From Candidatus Daviesbacteria bacterium RIFCSPHIGHO2_01_FULL_41_45 (GTDB lineage Bacteria; Patescibacteriota; Microgenomatia; Daviesbacterales; UBA10151): 33,160 bases of DNA. Location: positions 1 to 33,160 of the forward strand of contig MFCS01000012.1 of the NCBI GenBank assembly GCA_001776975.1, written 5' to 3'. The notes under the pieces are model-generated. The model was given only the letters and a program-made list of their open reading frames with translations, did not search any database and was not told where the DNA came from. Shown here one piece after another: positions 7,661 through 16,287 of the stretch (positions are counted from its first letter, which is position 1; the number at the start of each line of letters is the position of its first letter). Both the position numbers and the translations under genes were made by a program.

Positions 7661-9049
7661 GTGCAACGGGTATTTACATTCAACCACTTACTGCTAATAG
7701 TCCTACTCCTCGCTGCTATTATTCGTTTTTACCGGCTCCCCGAGATGGCTAATTTTGATTTTGATCAAGAATATGCCTCCAATTTTGCCTACCTTATCTT
7801 TAATGAATACCCTCTAAGATTTATCGGCCAAGGATTATCAATGGATGGATTATATATGGGACCCTGGTATTTTTATTTTTTAACTCCTTTTTTTTATCTA
7901 TTTGGGTTACATCCCCTGGGAGGGTTTGTTGGGTCGGTCGTGGTGGGATTAATCACCGTCCTGATTTATTTTTGGGTGGGAAAAGAGTTTTTTGGAGTTA
8001 GGGCTGGTTTAATTGCTGCTGGATTAAGGGCATTTTTATTTTCTAAGATTGAGGTTGATTGGACAATGGTCCCAGCCTTCCATGTTGATGGCATGGTACT
8101 TTTAACCTGGATATGTTTCTACAAGTACTGGCAAGGAAAAACACTATATTTAGTACCACTAGGATTACTCTTTGGGTTATACACCAGTATCCACCCCATA
8201 CTCTTTCCCTTTTATATCGTCTTTTTAGTACTACTGGTTATTAAAAGAAAGCTGCCGGATTTAAAAACCACCTTACTCTCTATTATGGGATTTACCCTAG
8301 CCATACTGCCTTTAATAATCTTTGAGTTTTTACACAGCTTTTTGGAGATTAAAAAACTAATCTCACTTTTTTCCGGAGGTGGGCCAGAGTCAGGTAAAAA
8401 TCTCTCCCAGCTTCTATATTTTATCCAATATAATCTATCTGAACCATTCAGGGTTTTGGGGATAAGTTCTGAGCTACTTCAGCTATCGTCACTCATATTT
8501 TTAGGCAGTTTTATTTATTTAACAGTTAAAAAATACTTGTTTTTAAAAGATAAATTTCACTTATTATTTTATCTGCTTAGTTTTGTTGTTTTTACAGTTT
8601 ATTATTATCTCTCCCCAACTCATGTTCCAGAGTATTATTTTTTGGCAGTTACCACCCTGTCTCTTTTTTACATCTCAGGATTATTAAGTCTCATGCTTCA
8701 AAAACCCTCAACTAAAGTTATTTTAATAGGGGTATTTTTATACCTTTTAGTTGTTAACTTCCAATCTCTACGGACTAAATGGGACAACCCCTCCTTAATT
8801 ACTCTCTATCATAAAGATGCTGTAGTTAGAGAGATTCTCAAACATCAAAGTAATGATAAATACTTTATCTCTTATATCAAAGAACCTGGTTGGAACTTTG
8901 GTTTTGATTACCTGTTTAAGTATTATGGAAACTACCCAGATTATAAAAGAGCTGAACCACCAACTTATACCATTGTTATTCCCAAGGGTTTATCAGGAAC
9001 TGAAGCAGATTTCTCCTCTGGAAATATTAGATTAATCCTGCCAAAATAA
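7661..9049 (+). CDS. Polytopic membrane glycosyltransferase, GT39/ArnT-like (GT-C fold)
   Basis: A 462-residue protein with roughly ten hydrophobic helices. The first extracytoplasmic loop carries NFDFDQEY (residues 31-38), the acidic motif position typical of GT-C transferases that use polyprenyl-phosphate sugars. GPWYFYFLTPFFYLFG and later helices resemble dolichyl-phosphate-mannose transferase-like proteins of the PMT_2/GT39 group. A soluble C-terminal segment (about 380-462) lies probably outside the membrane. Likely role: transfer of a sugar from a lipid carrier to protein, lipid or cell-surface glycan; donor and acceptor cannot be read from sequence. The GTG start follows a -10 by 6 bases. 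The PurM-like gene starts 5 bases downstream and is probably cotranscribed. Confidence 0.85.
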   Translation: MQRVFTFNHLLLIVLLLAAIIRFYRLPEMANFDFDQEYASNFAYLIFNEYPLRFIGQGLSMDGLYMGPWYFYFLTPFFYLFGLHPLGGFVGSVVVGLITVLIYFWVGKEFFGVRAGLIAAGLRAFLFSKIEVDWTMVPAFHVDGMVLLTWICFYKYWQGKTLYLVPLGLLFGLYTSIHPILFPFYIVFLVLLVIKRKLPDLKTTLLSIMGFTLAILPLIIFEFLHSFLEIKKLISLFSGGGPESGKNLSQLLYFIQYNLSEPFRVLGISSELLQLSSLIFLGSFIYLTVKKYLFLKDKFHLLFYLLSFVVFTVYYYLSPTHVPEYYFLAVTTLSLFYISGLLSLMLQKPSTKVILIGVFLYLLVVNFQSLRTKWDNPSLITLYHKDAVVREILKHQSNDKYFISYIKEPGWNFGFDYLFKYYGNYPDYKRAEPPTYTIVIPKGLSGTEADFSSGNIRLILPK

Positions 9050-9054
9050 TCCCA

Positions 9055-10065
9055 GTGGCACTTACCTACCAAAAGTCCGGTGTTAATTACCATTTAATGG
9101 ATGCTTTTAAAAACGCCTGTGTTAGGGCCGGTGGCAACTCTCCCCAGATCCTGGAATTTTCTGATCACTATTTAATAGATATCAATGAAGGGATCGGTAG
9201 CTTGAATCAACTAGCAGATGACATTTATCAAAAATCCGGGAAGGACTTTTACTACCAGGTTGGCTGGGGAAATGCCGCTACTATTTTAAATGATTTATCA
9301 ATGTTTGGGGCTGTACCCTTGACCCTGAAATTATTTGTAGCTGCTGGTAGTGAGAACTGGTTTGCTGATACCAAACGCTGGAAAAATTTAATAAGGGGAT
9401 TTAAAGATGGGGCTAAGTTTGCCGGGGCTTCCTGGAATGGTGGAGAGACTCAAACTTTAGTTGGGGTCATTAATCCTAAATCAATTGTTCTGGGAGGATC
9501 AGCTACCGGAGTAGTTTCACCAAAAACTAATCTTATCTCTGATAAAAATATCAAAGAGGGAGACAGAATAATTATTGTTGAAAGCTCTGGGGTACATACC
9601 AATGGCATAACTTTAATTAGAAAGTTGTTTAAAAATCATTTGAAGATTTTGGAGCTGGCGATCAAAGACAAAACCATAATATATTCCCCATTAATTCAAA
9701 AGCTGCAGCAGCAAAAAATTAGCATTCATTACTGCTCTCACATTACTGGTCACGGCTGGAGAAAGATTATGAGGTCAAAACTAAACTTCAGTTATCTAAT
9801 AGATAAACTGCCCAGGATACATCCAATATTTAAAAGTATTCAGCAAAAAAGCCGGATGTCAGATATACAGATGTATGGAGATTATAATATGGGAGCTGGG
9901 TTTATTTTGGTTGTTGATCCCAATTCAGTAGATTCCATTTTAAAAATAGCTAAGAGTTTAAAATATATTGCCCTTGATGCTGGAGTTGTCAAAAAAGGTC
10001 CCAGAAAAGTAGTTATCCCACCACTGGGAATTGAATTCCTAGGAAAATCATTACAGATTAGATAA
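9055..10065 (+). CDS. PurM-like (AIR synthase-related) protein
   Basis: A 336-residue protein following the AIR synthase fold from end to end. Comparable blocks are YQKSGVNY (family YKDAGVD), NDLSMFGAVPL (NDLxxxGAEPL), NGGETQTL (GGETAEMP), SSGVHTNGITLIRK (SSGxHSNGYSLVRK), HITGHGW (HLTGGGF) and MYGDYNMGAGFIL (MYxTFNMGVGM). The usual TDGVGTK loop, which contacts nucleotide and phosphate, is replaced by INEGIGSL, so the conserved Asp and Lys are lost. No other purine gene is near. It may be a divergent PurM or a paralogue acting on another substrate in the PurM/ThiL/SelD/HypE superfamily. The GTG start is 5 bases after the glycosyltransferase stop. Fold certain; reaction uncertain. Confidence 0.82.
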   Translation: MALTYQKSGVNYHLMDAFKNACVRAGGNSPQILEFSDHYLIDINEGIGSLNQLADDIYQKSGKDFYYQVGWGNAATILNDLSMFGAVPLTLKLFVAAGSENWFADTKRWKNLIRGFKDGAKFAGASWNGGETQTLVGVINPKSIVLGGSATGVVSPKTNLISDKNIKEGDRIIIVESSGVHTNGITLIRKLFKNHLKILELAIKDKTIIYSPLIQKLQQQKISIHYCSHITGHGWRKIMRSKLNFSYLIDKLPRIHPIFKSIQQKSRMSDIQMYGDYNMGAGFILVVDPNSVDSILKIAKSLKYIALDAGVVKKGPRKVVIPPLGIEFLGKSLQIR

Positions 10066-10095
10066 AGGGATTATTCCTGGTAAGAGTTAGGTAAA

Positions 10096-11112
10096 TTATC
10101 TGAAGAGAGGAAAGAGGTTTTTGATGAAATTTATCAGATCGTTTAATCTTGTCTCAAGCAGACCCTGCTGTTTCTTAGACTCATTAAGCTGATTTTGTAG
10201 ATCATTAATTTTTTGATTTAACTGATCTGTAGTTTGGTCCTGTTCAGGGGCAACTGAAATCATAGGGGTGACTGAAGGGGTAACAAATACCCCATTTTTA
10301 TTCTCAAACTTTGGGATAACAATCGCATTTGAGTCCTTACAACTCCCTACTTTATTAATACAAGCTTTAACCTTAACTGTGTAGTCCTTATCGCTCTCGA
10401 GATATAGGACAGCCGATGGACCGTACTCGCTCTGCCTGATAGAGGTTTTACCTCCACTCTCGGTAATATAAATATCATACAGCACTTTATAACCATCAAT
10501 GTTTACTGCGCTCCACTTAACAGTGGCCGTCCTGCCACCATATTTATTAACAGACGCATCAGCTTTTTGATTTAATAACCATACTTTAATATCATCTTGG
10601 ATAGTTGGGAGTGGCTTGACTGTCGGATAATCGGTTGGATTACGGTAGTCTTTATAGGGATCCTCTACTGAGGTTCTATAAGAATAATTATCATAAGCAC
10701 TATCTGTGTGATACTGCCCATCAAAATCAACCTTGATCGTGGGAATGTACGGGTCAGTGTATGTCTTATCACCTGCTTTAACAATTGCTGTCACAGATCG
10801 AGTTGCCAGGTTTAAAGATGCCATCTTGGCATAAACTCCACAGCTCTCATCCATTATCACTGTTTCATTGCCAGATGATGTCATAATGTAATCGTTAGGC
10901 TGAGAGTCTGTAAATTTGAATGTTACTTGAGTTCCCAGACAGGGTGTTCCAAGACCCAAAAAGAATCTTATATTTCTACCATACCCGATATCAGACCTCC
11001 AACCCTGGGTATCAGCTTGTATCTGTCCCACCGGTCCGCCAGCCAAGATTACCGTTGGGGAAAGAATTAAAGCAGCCATTAAGGCAACTGTTGATGTTAG
11101 AAGTTTCTTCAA
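10096..11112 (-). CDS. Secreted protein with FN3-like region and C-terminal coiled coil
   Basis: Unknown secreted protein. TTG at 11112 gives a classic signal peptide (MKKLLTSTVALMAALIL, then SPTVILAGG) and 338 residues. GTG at 11121 is also possible but is only 1 base after the predicted -10. Four cysteines in the mature part (GTPCLG, DESCGV, KACINKVGSC) could form disulphides. Residues about 175-270 look like a fibronectin-III-type beta domain (TATVKWSAVNIDGYKVLYDIYI, then DKDYTVKVKACI). A Pro/Thr-rich spacer is followed by a coiled coil (about 290-325) and an amphipathic end (LINFIKNLFPLF) that may touch membrane. It lies between the PurM-like gene (convergent) and lepA. Possibly a surface adhesin or scaffold; function not assigned. 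Confidence 0.75.
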   Translation of the reverse strand: MKKLLTSTVALMAALILSPTVILAGGPVGQIQADTQGWRSDIGYGRNIRFFLGLGTPCLGTQVTFKFTDSQPNDYIMTSSGNETVIMDESCGVYAKMASLNLATRSVTAIVKAGDKTYTDPYIPTIKVDFDGQYHTDSAYDNYSYRTSVEDPYKDYRNPTDYPTVKPLPTIQDDIKVWLLNQKADASVNKYGGRTATVKWSAVNIDGYKVLYDIYITESGGKTSIRQSEYGPSAVLYLESDKDYTVKVKACINKVGSCKDSNAIVIPKFENKNGVFVTPSVTPMISVAPEQDQTTDQLNQKINDLQNQLNESKKQQGLLETRLNDLINFIKNLFPLFR

Positions 11113-11122
11113 TATAACCACA

Positions 11123-11151
11123 ATTCTATCTGATTATTCCGCTGAAGGCAA
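11123..11151 (-). promoter_or_regulatory. Promoter of the secreted-protein gene
   Basis: TTGCCT (11151-11146), a 17-base spacer and TAGAAT (11128-11123), in the gap between lepA and this gene. Ten bases separate the -10 from the TTG start at 11112, as at hrcA, which supports that start. Confidence 0.5.
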
Positions 11152-11152
11152 A

Positions 11153-12913
11153 TCAGCTCTTCAAAATTGAGAGGAAGGCTTCTTGGGGGATCTCTACTCT
11201 CCCAATCATCTTCATCTTTTTCTTACCCTCTTTTTGTTTATCTAAGAGTTTATCTTTCCTAGTCCTATCTCCCCCATAAAGCTTGGCTATGACATCTTTC
11301 CTAAAAGCAGATACCGTCTCTCTGGCAACAATCTTTCCTCCCACCATTGCCTGAATCGCTATCTCAAAATTTTGTCTGGGCAAAACATTCTTTAATTTTT
11401 CAGCCAACCTCCTACCAACCGTCTCCGCCTTGGGTTTAAAAATAATTGTTGATAAAGCATCCACTTTTTGTCCCCCCACTAAAAGATCCACTCTAACCGC
11501 ATCCACCTCCCTAAACTCCAAAAGCTCCCAATCTAAAGAAGCAAACCCGGAAGAGGCTGATTTTAACTTATCATAAAAATCGGTGATCATCTCCGAAAGA
11601 GGCATCTGATAGCTCATCTCCACCTGATTACCAAAATGGGCCATATCAACAAACTGGCCCCGTCTGTCTTGAACCAACTCCATCACCACCCCAATATATT
11701 CTTGGGGAGTGAATATCTTTAAAGAGACCCATGGCTCTTCTAATCCCTTAATATTCTCTCCTTGTGGTAGCTCTGATGGATTATGAATAAACTCGCCATC
11801 TAGCTTGTACTCCACAGATGGGGTAGTAGCCAACATATTGACGTTAAATTCTTGAGCCAACCTTTCTTGGACCACCTCAGCATGTAATAACCCTAAAAAT
11901 CCACACCTAAATCCAGAACCTAGAGCAGCCGATTGTTCAGGGGTATAGGAAAAAGCTGGGTCTGCTAGTTTAAACTTAGACAAGGCTTCCTTAAGCTCAA
12001 AGTACTCCGAGGCATCAATTGGGTATAATCCAACATAAACCATCGGCTTGACGGTCTTATACCCCGGTAGTTGCTGTGCGGAAAAATCGGTGGAGATAGT
12101 ATCTCCGACATGTACCTGATCAGCCTGTTTAATACCGGTGGCAATATAGCCAATCTCCCCAGCTTTTAACTCATCAACGGGGGTTAGTTGGGGCGCAAAA
12201 TAACCTTTTTCCAACACCTGACCGGTGGACTTAGTCCCTAAAAACACTACCCGGGACTGGCTGGTAGGAACAGTGCCCTCAATAACTCTCACCTGAGCTA
12301 TTACTCCTTTATAGCCATCAAAGAAAGAATCAAAGATCAAGGCCCTTAATGGTTTTTCTATCTCCATCTTGGGTGCAGGGACCTTCTCGATGACAGTTTT
12401 TAAAATTTCCTCAACCCCAGCTCCTGTTTTACCCGATGCCAGAAGGATCTCGGTATCAGAAAAGCCAAAAGTATCGCTTAACTGTTTCCTACATTTATCA
12501 ACATCTGAGTTAGGCAGATCAATTTTATTAATAACGGGAATTAGTGTTAAATTTTGCTCTAAAGCTGCTAAACCATGAGCTAAAGTTTGGGCCTGGATAC
12601 CTTGAGTGGCATCCACTAAAAGTATTGCCCCCTCAACTGCAGCCAGTGACCGGGAGACTTCGTATGAGAAATCGACATGACCAGGAGTATCAATCAAATT
12701 TAGGGTATAGGGAATAGCGTCCAGGGTATAGGACATGCGGACTGGAGCCAGCTTGATAGTAATGCCCCGTTCACGCTCTAGAGCTAAGGAGTCCAGTAGC
12801 TGTTCCTGCATGTCTTTGCTGGCTACAGTCTGAGTAATCTCCAAAAACCGATCAGCCAAAGTTGACTTACCATGATCAATATGGGCAATAATACAGAAGT
12901 TCCTGATATTCAC
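11153..12913 (-). CDS. lepA: Elongation factor 4 (LepA)
   Basis: Ribosome-associated GTPase linked to initiation quality and back-translocation. The 586 residues have near-standard length. G motifs are AHIDHGKST (G1), DTPGHVDFSYEVSRSL (G3) and NKIDLP (G4). The EF-G-like domains II, III and V follow (GLGSGFRCGFLGLLHAEVVQERL-type block near position 340). The LepA-specific C-terminal domain is intact (LYGGDRTRKDKLLDKQKEGK and KMKMIGRVEIPQEAF). The start is GTG at 12913, 35 bases after the murJ stop; TACAAT lies 9 bases before it, so a weak promoter of its own is possible. Identification is firm. Confidence 0.97.
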   Translation of the reverse strand: MNIRNFCIIAHIDHGKSTLADRFLEITQTVASKDMQEQLLDSLALERERGITIKLAPVRMSYTLDAIPYTLNLIDTPGHVDFSYEVSRSLAAVEGAILLVDATQGIQAQTLAHGLAALEQNLTLIPVINKIDLPNSDVDKCRKQLSDTFGFSDTEILLASGKTGAGVEEILKTVIEKVPAPKMEIEKPLRALIFDSFFDGYKGVIAQVRVIEGTVPTSQSRVVFLGTKSTGQVLEKGYFAPQLTPVDELKAGEIGYIATGIKQADQVHVGDTISTDFSAQQLPGYKTVKPMVYVGLYPIDASEYFELKEALSKFKLADPAFSYTPEQSAALGSGFRCGFLGLLHAEVVQERLAQEFNVNMLATTPSVEYKLDGEFIHNPSELPQGENIKGLEEPWVSLKIFTPQEYIGVVMELVQDRRGQFVDMAHFGNQVEMSYQMPLSEMITDFYDKLKSASSGFASLDWELLEFREVDAVRVDLLVGGQKVDALSTIIFKPKAETVGRRLAEKLKNVLPRQNFEIAIQAMVGGKIVARETVSAFRKDVIAKLYGGDRTRKDKLLDKQKEGKKKMKMIGRVEIPQEAFLSILKS

Positions 12914-12948
12914 AGTGTGGGTATTGTATTCTAATCTTCCCGCAGAGA

Positions 12949-14586
12949 CTAGAGAGCTCCTGTTTCCTTAATCATCTCCTGAGATTTTAATTTTGATTGC
13001 ATGGAGGCAAACCGCTTAATTATCCCTCCAAAAGTATGGATCTCTTTAACTTGTAGCAGCCAGACTAACAATAAATACACCCCCAGTCCAAACGAGCCAG
13101 CTATCCCAGTTAATAACATTAAATTAATTGTTTTCGTGGTATCAAAAACTAACTGATCAAAGGCTTTAATCGGAACATATAGGGCTACCGCTGCTACCAG
13201 TGCAGCAAACAGCATCTTCAAAAAAGGCTCCCACAGTTCCTTAAAACTAAATCCACCTAACTTATTACCCAACAATTGCACCAACATAACCAAGGAAATA
13301 TTAGAAACTATAGCGTAGGACAACCCTAAACTCCAGACCTCCCAACCCAAGACCCTAACAAAGACATAGCTTAAAATTACATTCAAGGTTACCGAGACAA
13401 CTGATACTATGACTGGAGTTCTGGTGTCTTTTAAAGCATAGAATCCCCTCATCAGTAATAAAACCACTGCTTGGGCTGTTAGACCAGCTGCTAAAAAGGC
13501 AACTGTCCGACCGGTCAATACCGTTGACGGCCAATCAAATTGAGAGGCTCCGAACACCAACCTTACTGCTGGAACTCTCAGGACGATTAAGATCGCTGCT
13601 GCCGGGAGGGTTAAAAAAAGAATTTGATGCATGGTAGTTAATAGCGTTCCTTTAAATAACTGCATCTCACCCCGGGATCTTTCCTGAGACAATACCGGGA
13701 GAGCTGCCTGAGCTAATGTTGCCCCAAATAAACCAATCGGGACAGTATGTAAGTGAGTGGCAAAAGTAAGATACGTAACCGATGAGGCGGAGATTAAAGA
13801 AGCCAACAAGATCCCCACAGTTTCATTAATCTGCTCTACTGCTACTCCCACGGTTCTCATGCTCATCATTGAGGAGACCTCTTTTAAGCCAGCGTCTTTG
13901 AGATTAATTTTTAAGCTATGACGAAACCCTAATTTGGAAACTAAGGGCAGTTGCACCAGAGCATGCATTGCTGCTCCCAAAACCACCCCAAAAGCTGCGC
14001 CATTGATACCTAAGATTGGGGTTAAAAAGATAATTCCCAAAATAATCCCCAAGTTATAAAATAAGGCTGCCAGCGCTGGAATGATAAACCTCTGATATGC
14101 TTGGGCGATCCCGGCATAAAAAGCCCCCACTGCCAATAAAATCTGCCCCAACATAATAATCCGAGTTAGTGAGGCGGTTTGTTGCTGTTCTGCAAAAGAA
14201 AATCCAGGCACCACCAATCTAGTTAAAGGATCAGCCAGAAAAAATACTAAGATACTGACTAAGGAAAAAACTATTAACACTAAATTGAGTATCCCCGAAC
14301 CAAATTCAAAAGCCTCTCTCTCGCTTTTTTTATGAAGATATTCTGTAAAAACCGGGATAAAAGCTACCGATACCGCTCCAAAGATTAGCAGTTGAAACAT
14401 CAGATCAGGTATCCGGAAAGCTGCCAAAAACACCGCTACAGCATCCGGGGAGAAGTTGTGTGCTAATAAGCGATCCCTAACTAAACCCAATATCTTAGAG
14501 GCAGCCACAGTAACCATCAAAACCACTGCCCCTGATAAAATTGAGTTCTGGCGAATGGACAGCAACTCAAATAAATTTTTGACCAT
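12949..14586 (-). CDS. murJ: Lipid II flippase MurJ (MviN family)
   Basis: Moves lipid-linked peptidoglycan precursor across the cytoplasmic membrane. The 545 residues show the MOP-superfamily pattern of about 14 helices. The N-terminus is typical (SGAVVLMVTVAASKILGLVRDRLLAHNFSPDAVAVFLAAFRIPDLMFQL), and FIPVFTEYL follows TM2. A basic cytoplasmic tail ends the protein. Together with the LCP and FemAB proteins elsewhere in the window it implies a peptidoglycan wall. ATG at 14586 follows a -10 (TATTAT) by 7 bases and diverges from rpsT. Confidence 0.95.
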   Translation of the reverse strand: MVKNLFELLSIRQNSILSGAVVLMVTVAASKILGLVRDRLLAHNFSPDAVAVFLAAFRIPDLMFQLLIFGAVSVAFIPVFTEYLHKKSEREAFEFGSGILNLVLIVFSLVSILVFFLADPLTRLVVPGFSFAEQQQTASLTRIIMLGQILLAVGAFYAGIAQAYQRFIIPALAALFYNLGIILGIIFLTPILGINGAAFGVVLGAAMHALVQLPLVSKLGFRHSLKINLKDAGLKEVSSMMSMRTVGVAVEQINETVGILLASLISASSVTYLTFATHLHTVPIGLFGATLAQAALPVLSQERSRGEMQLFKGTLLTTMHQILFLTLPAAAILIVLRVPAVRLVFGASQFDWPSTVLTGRTVAFLAAGLTAQAVVLLLMRGFYALKDTRTPVIVSVVSVTLNVILSYVFVRVLGWEVWSLGLSYAIVSNISLVMLVQLLGNKLGGFSFKELWEPFLKMLFAALVAAVALYVPIKAFDQLVFDTTKTINLMLLTGIAGSFGLGVYLLLVWLLQVKEIHTFGGIIKRFASMQSKLKSQEMIKETGAL

Positions 14587-14593
14587 TGTAAAA

Positions 14594-14599
14594 ATAATA
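14594..14599 (-). promoter_or_regulatory. murJ -10 element
   Basis: TATTAT on the minus strand, 7 bases before the murJ ATG. The 17-base-upstream hexamer (TAGCCT) is a poor -35. Predicted transcript is leaderless. Confidence 0.45.
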
Positions 14600-14608
14600 C
14601 TCTTAAAC

Positions 14609-14638
14609 TTGTCTTAAGGCTATATGGTATGTTAATAT
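14609..14638 (+). promoter_or_regulatory. rpsT promoter
   Basis: TTGTCT (14609-14614), an 18-base spacer and TAATAT (14633-14638), then 7 bases to the rpsT ATG. The start point predicted from the -10 is at the ATG. It may also serve the pilN cassette downstream. Confidence 0.62.
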
Positions 14639-14645
14639 TCCCGAT

Positions 14646-14885
14646 ATGCCGATTATTCGTTCAGCCATCAAAAAGATGCGCAAAGATAAACTTCGCACTG
14701 CGAGGAACGCTAAACGCGAGGAGGGCATGAAGCGGGCAATTAAGACCGCCCGCCACACCCCAAACCCAAAAAACCTGACCGCTGCTTTCTCAGCACTTGA
14801 TAAAGCTGCCAAAGTCAACTTGATTCATGTAAACAAAGCTTCACGCTTAAAATCTCGCCTCTCAAAATTGGCCGCCATAAAATAA
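14646..14885 (+). CDS. rpsT: 30S ribosomal protein S20
   Basis: Binds 16S rRNA in the body of the small subunit. The 79 residues are short but typical: a basic helical protein with an RSAIKKMRKDKLRTARNAKRE start region, an AFSALDKAAKVNLIHVNKASRLKSRL core and a lysine-rich end. The N-terminal MPIIRSAIKK replaces the common MANxxSAKKR. The ATG is preceded by a leaderless-type promoter. The pilN-like gene begins 41 bases downstream on the same strand with no terminator hairpin between, so read-through is likely. Confidence 0.95.
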   Translation: MPIIRSAIKKMRKDKLRTARNAKREEGMKRAIKTARHTPNPKNLTAAFSALDKAAKVNLIHVNKASRLKSRLSKLAAIK

Positions 14886-14910
14886 TCCACACATAGTCTT
14901 CCACTTTTGG

Positions 14911-14916
14911 TAAACT
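14911..14916 (+). promoter_or_regulatory. Possible extended -10 before pilN
   Basis: TAAACT preceded by TGG (an extended -10 pattern), 10 bases before the pilN ATG. No good -35. It could give the pilus cassette its own transcription apart from rpsT. Confidence 0.3.
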
Positions 14917-14926
14917 AATAACTAAT

Positions 14927-15526
14927 ATGACTGCCCCAACTCAACAGTCTGCTCCAATTAAAAATCTCTTAAAAACTAACCTGCTAATCAGGAGCTCTGA
15001 TCGCTTAAAATTTCACACCCGATTAATAAAGTGGTTGCTCTCGTCTGGTAGATATATCGTTATTATTGTTGAGATGATCGTTATTGGGGCCTTCGTTTAT
15101 CGTTACAAATTGGACGCCGACTTAGTATCTCTACAAGAAGATATTGTTCAGCAATCTGCTTATGTCCAATCGTTAAAACGGGATGAGGATTTAATTAGAT
15201 TAACCCAGTTTCAACTCTCAAGTATTAAGACGGCTCGAGATGCTGATTTAGATGTGGCGACCTTCCTTTCTACGGTTGCCACCCTAACTCCTAAAAACAT
15301 TAAACTAACTACTCTGAGTATTAACAACGGAGGAGATATTAAAACAACTCCCACTTTTAGTCTCAATGGCACTACCACCTCTAATGATCAGTTGTCTCTA
15401 TTTTTAAAAACGTTACAAAAAGATCCCCAATTTGCTAACGTTACGCTGTCTAATCTTTCGTTTGAAGGCCTAACGACCTTCACTATTACTGGCGAGTTGG
15501 TTAAAAAAGGAGGTAAAACTTCCTAA
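14927..15526 (+). CDS. pilN: PilN-like pilus assembly protein
   Basis: A 199-residue bitopic membrane protein. About 45 cytoplasmic residues precede a single helix (YIVIIVEMIVIGAFVYRY), then a coiled-coil segment (VSLQEDIVQQSAYVQSLKRDEDL) and a ferredoxin-like periplasmic-type domain (FLSTVATLTPKNIKLTTLSI through TITGELVKKGG). This is the layout of PilN, which links the cytoplasmic PilM ring to PilO in type IV pilus machines. The PilM-binding N-terminal motif is not obvious. pilO follows directly, its ATG touching the pilN stop. Assignment rests on topology, size and the PilO neighbour; GspL/GspM-like parts are an alternative name for the same role. Confidence 0.72.
   Translation: MTAPTQQSAPIKNLLKTNLLIRSSDRLKFHTRLIKWLLSSGRYIVIIVEMIVIGAFVYRYKLDADLVSLQEDIVQQSAYVQSLKRDEDLIRLTQFQLSSIKTARDADLDVATFLSTVATLTPKNIKLTTLSINNGGDIKTTPTFSLNGTTTSNDQLSLFLKTLQKDPQFANVTLSNLSFEGLTTFTITGELVKKGGKTS
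15507..15514 (+). promoter_or_regulatory. Shine-Dalgarno sequence before pilO
   Basis: AAGGAGGT inside the last pilN codons, the best match to the 16S rRNA tail seen in the window. Thirteen bases separate GGAGG from the pilO ATG, longer than optimal. Confidence 0.5.
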
Positions 15527-16123
15527 ATGAACCCCCGTTACTCCAGATACTACACCCACATTGAACCGGTATTTAAAAATCCGCTGGTTCGTTCCTTTGC
15601 CCCTTTTATCTTTAGCTTGATTTCGTTGATGGTTTTTGGGATATTTGCTATCCGCCCAACTATCTCTACCATCCTAAACTTGGACCAATCCTTAAATAAC
15701 AGCCAAACAGTATTAAATAAATTAAACTTAAAAGCCCAAAATCTGGTGGAGGGGAAAAATAATTATAATTCCTTGGATGAGCAAACCCGGCGTAAGATAG
15801 CTCAAGCCATTCCACCTTTTGCCCAGCTTTCCTCGGTTATCGCCTCGCTGCAAACCTCACTGGCTTCACAATCAGCTATCTCCAGCTTACAAATTCAGCC
15901 CTTAACCATCTTTGACATTTCAACTCCCAGCAAATATCCTGCCGAACTAAAAACAGTTGAGTTTACTTACTCAGTATCTGGAAACTATCCCCAATTAATT
16001 AGCGCTTTGCAAAGCCTTAAACGCTCATCTCGACTGATCAGCATTGACTCTGTTATGATCACCAAAGCTGCCAGTGATGCGACCCAGATGAACGTCTCTG
16101 GGAAAGCCTATTTTTTGAGATGA
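15527..16123 (+). CDS. pilO: PilO-like pilus assembly protein
   Basis: A 198-residue bitopic protein: a short cytoplasmic N-terminus, a helix (FAPFIFSLISLMVFGIFAI, residues about 25-43), a coiled coil (ILNLDQSLNNSQTVLNKLNLKAQNLVEG) and a C-terminal ferredoxin-like domain (VEFTYSVSGNYPQLISALQSLKR with SVMITK). The segment YPQLISALQSLKRSSRLISID closely follows the PilO pattern. PilO pairs with PilN at the inner membrane to align the pilus machine. The next ORF overlaps the stop by ATGA, indicating translational coupling. Confidence 0.78.
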   Translation: MNPRYSRYYTHIEPVFKNPLVRSFAPFIFSLISLMVFGIFAIRPTISTILNLDQSLNNSQTVLNKLNLKAQNLVEGKNNYNSLDEQTRRKIAQAIPPFAQLSSVIASLQTSLASQSAISSLQIQPLTIFDISTPSKYPAELKTVEFTYSVSGNYPQLISALQSLKRSSRLISIDSVMITKAASDATQMNVSGKAYFLR

Positions 16124-16287
16124 ACAACCGATCGTTTCTTTATATCGTCATCCTTACTTTTTTAACTGTCGCAGCCTGGGTAGTTTTTGACATCCTGCAC
16201 TCTAGATCCCAAATCACAACACCTACTGAGACCCAGAAATTAATTGAACCGATCTCCCCTACATTTGAGATCGAGGTTTTAAAATGA
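16120..16287 (+). CDS. Small membrane protein in the PilP position
   Basis: A 55-residue protein joined to both neighbours by ATGA overlaps (16120-16123 with pilO, 16284-16287 with the FN3/dockerin gene). It has one hydrophobic helix near the N-terminus (FLYIVILTFLTVAAWVVFDIL) and a Thr/Pro/Glu-rich outside tail that ends in EIEVLK. The order pilN-pilO-small anchored protein recalls pilNOP, but no PilP lipobox or beta domain is present, so it is only a positional counterpart. The double coupling makes it very likely to be real. Function unknown. Confidence 0.75.
   Translation: MNNRSFLYIVILTFLTVAAWVVFDILHSRSQITTPTETQKLIEPISPTFEIEVLK

Noticed and set aside
9055-10065. Plain annotation as purM of a purine operon
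   Set aside because: No other purine gene in the window and the TDGVGTK loop is altered, so only PurM-like is supportable.
10066-10095. Possible bidirectional terminator between converging genes
   Set aside because: No GC-rich inverted repeat with a T-tract found in this gap.
14603-14818. 71-codon minus-strand ORF over rpsT
   Set aside because: Antisense to a certain ribosomal-protein gene and covering its promoter.
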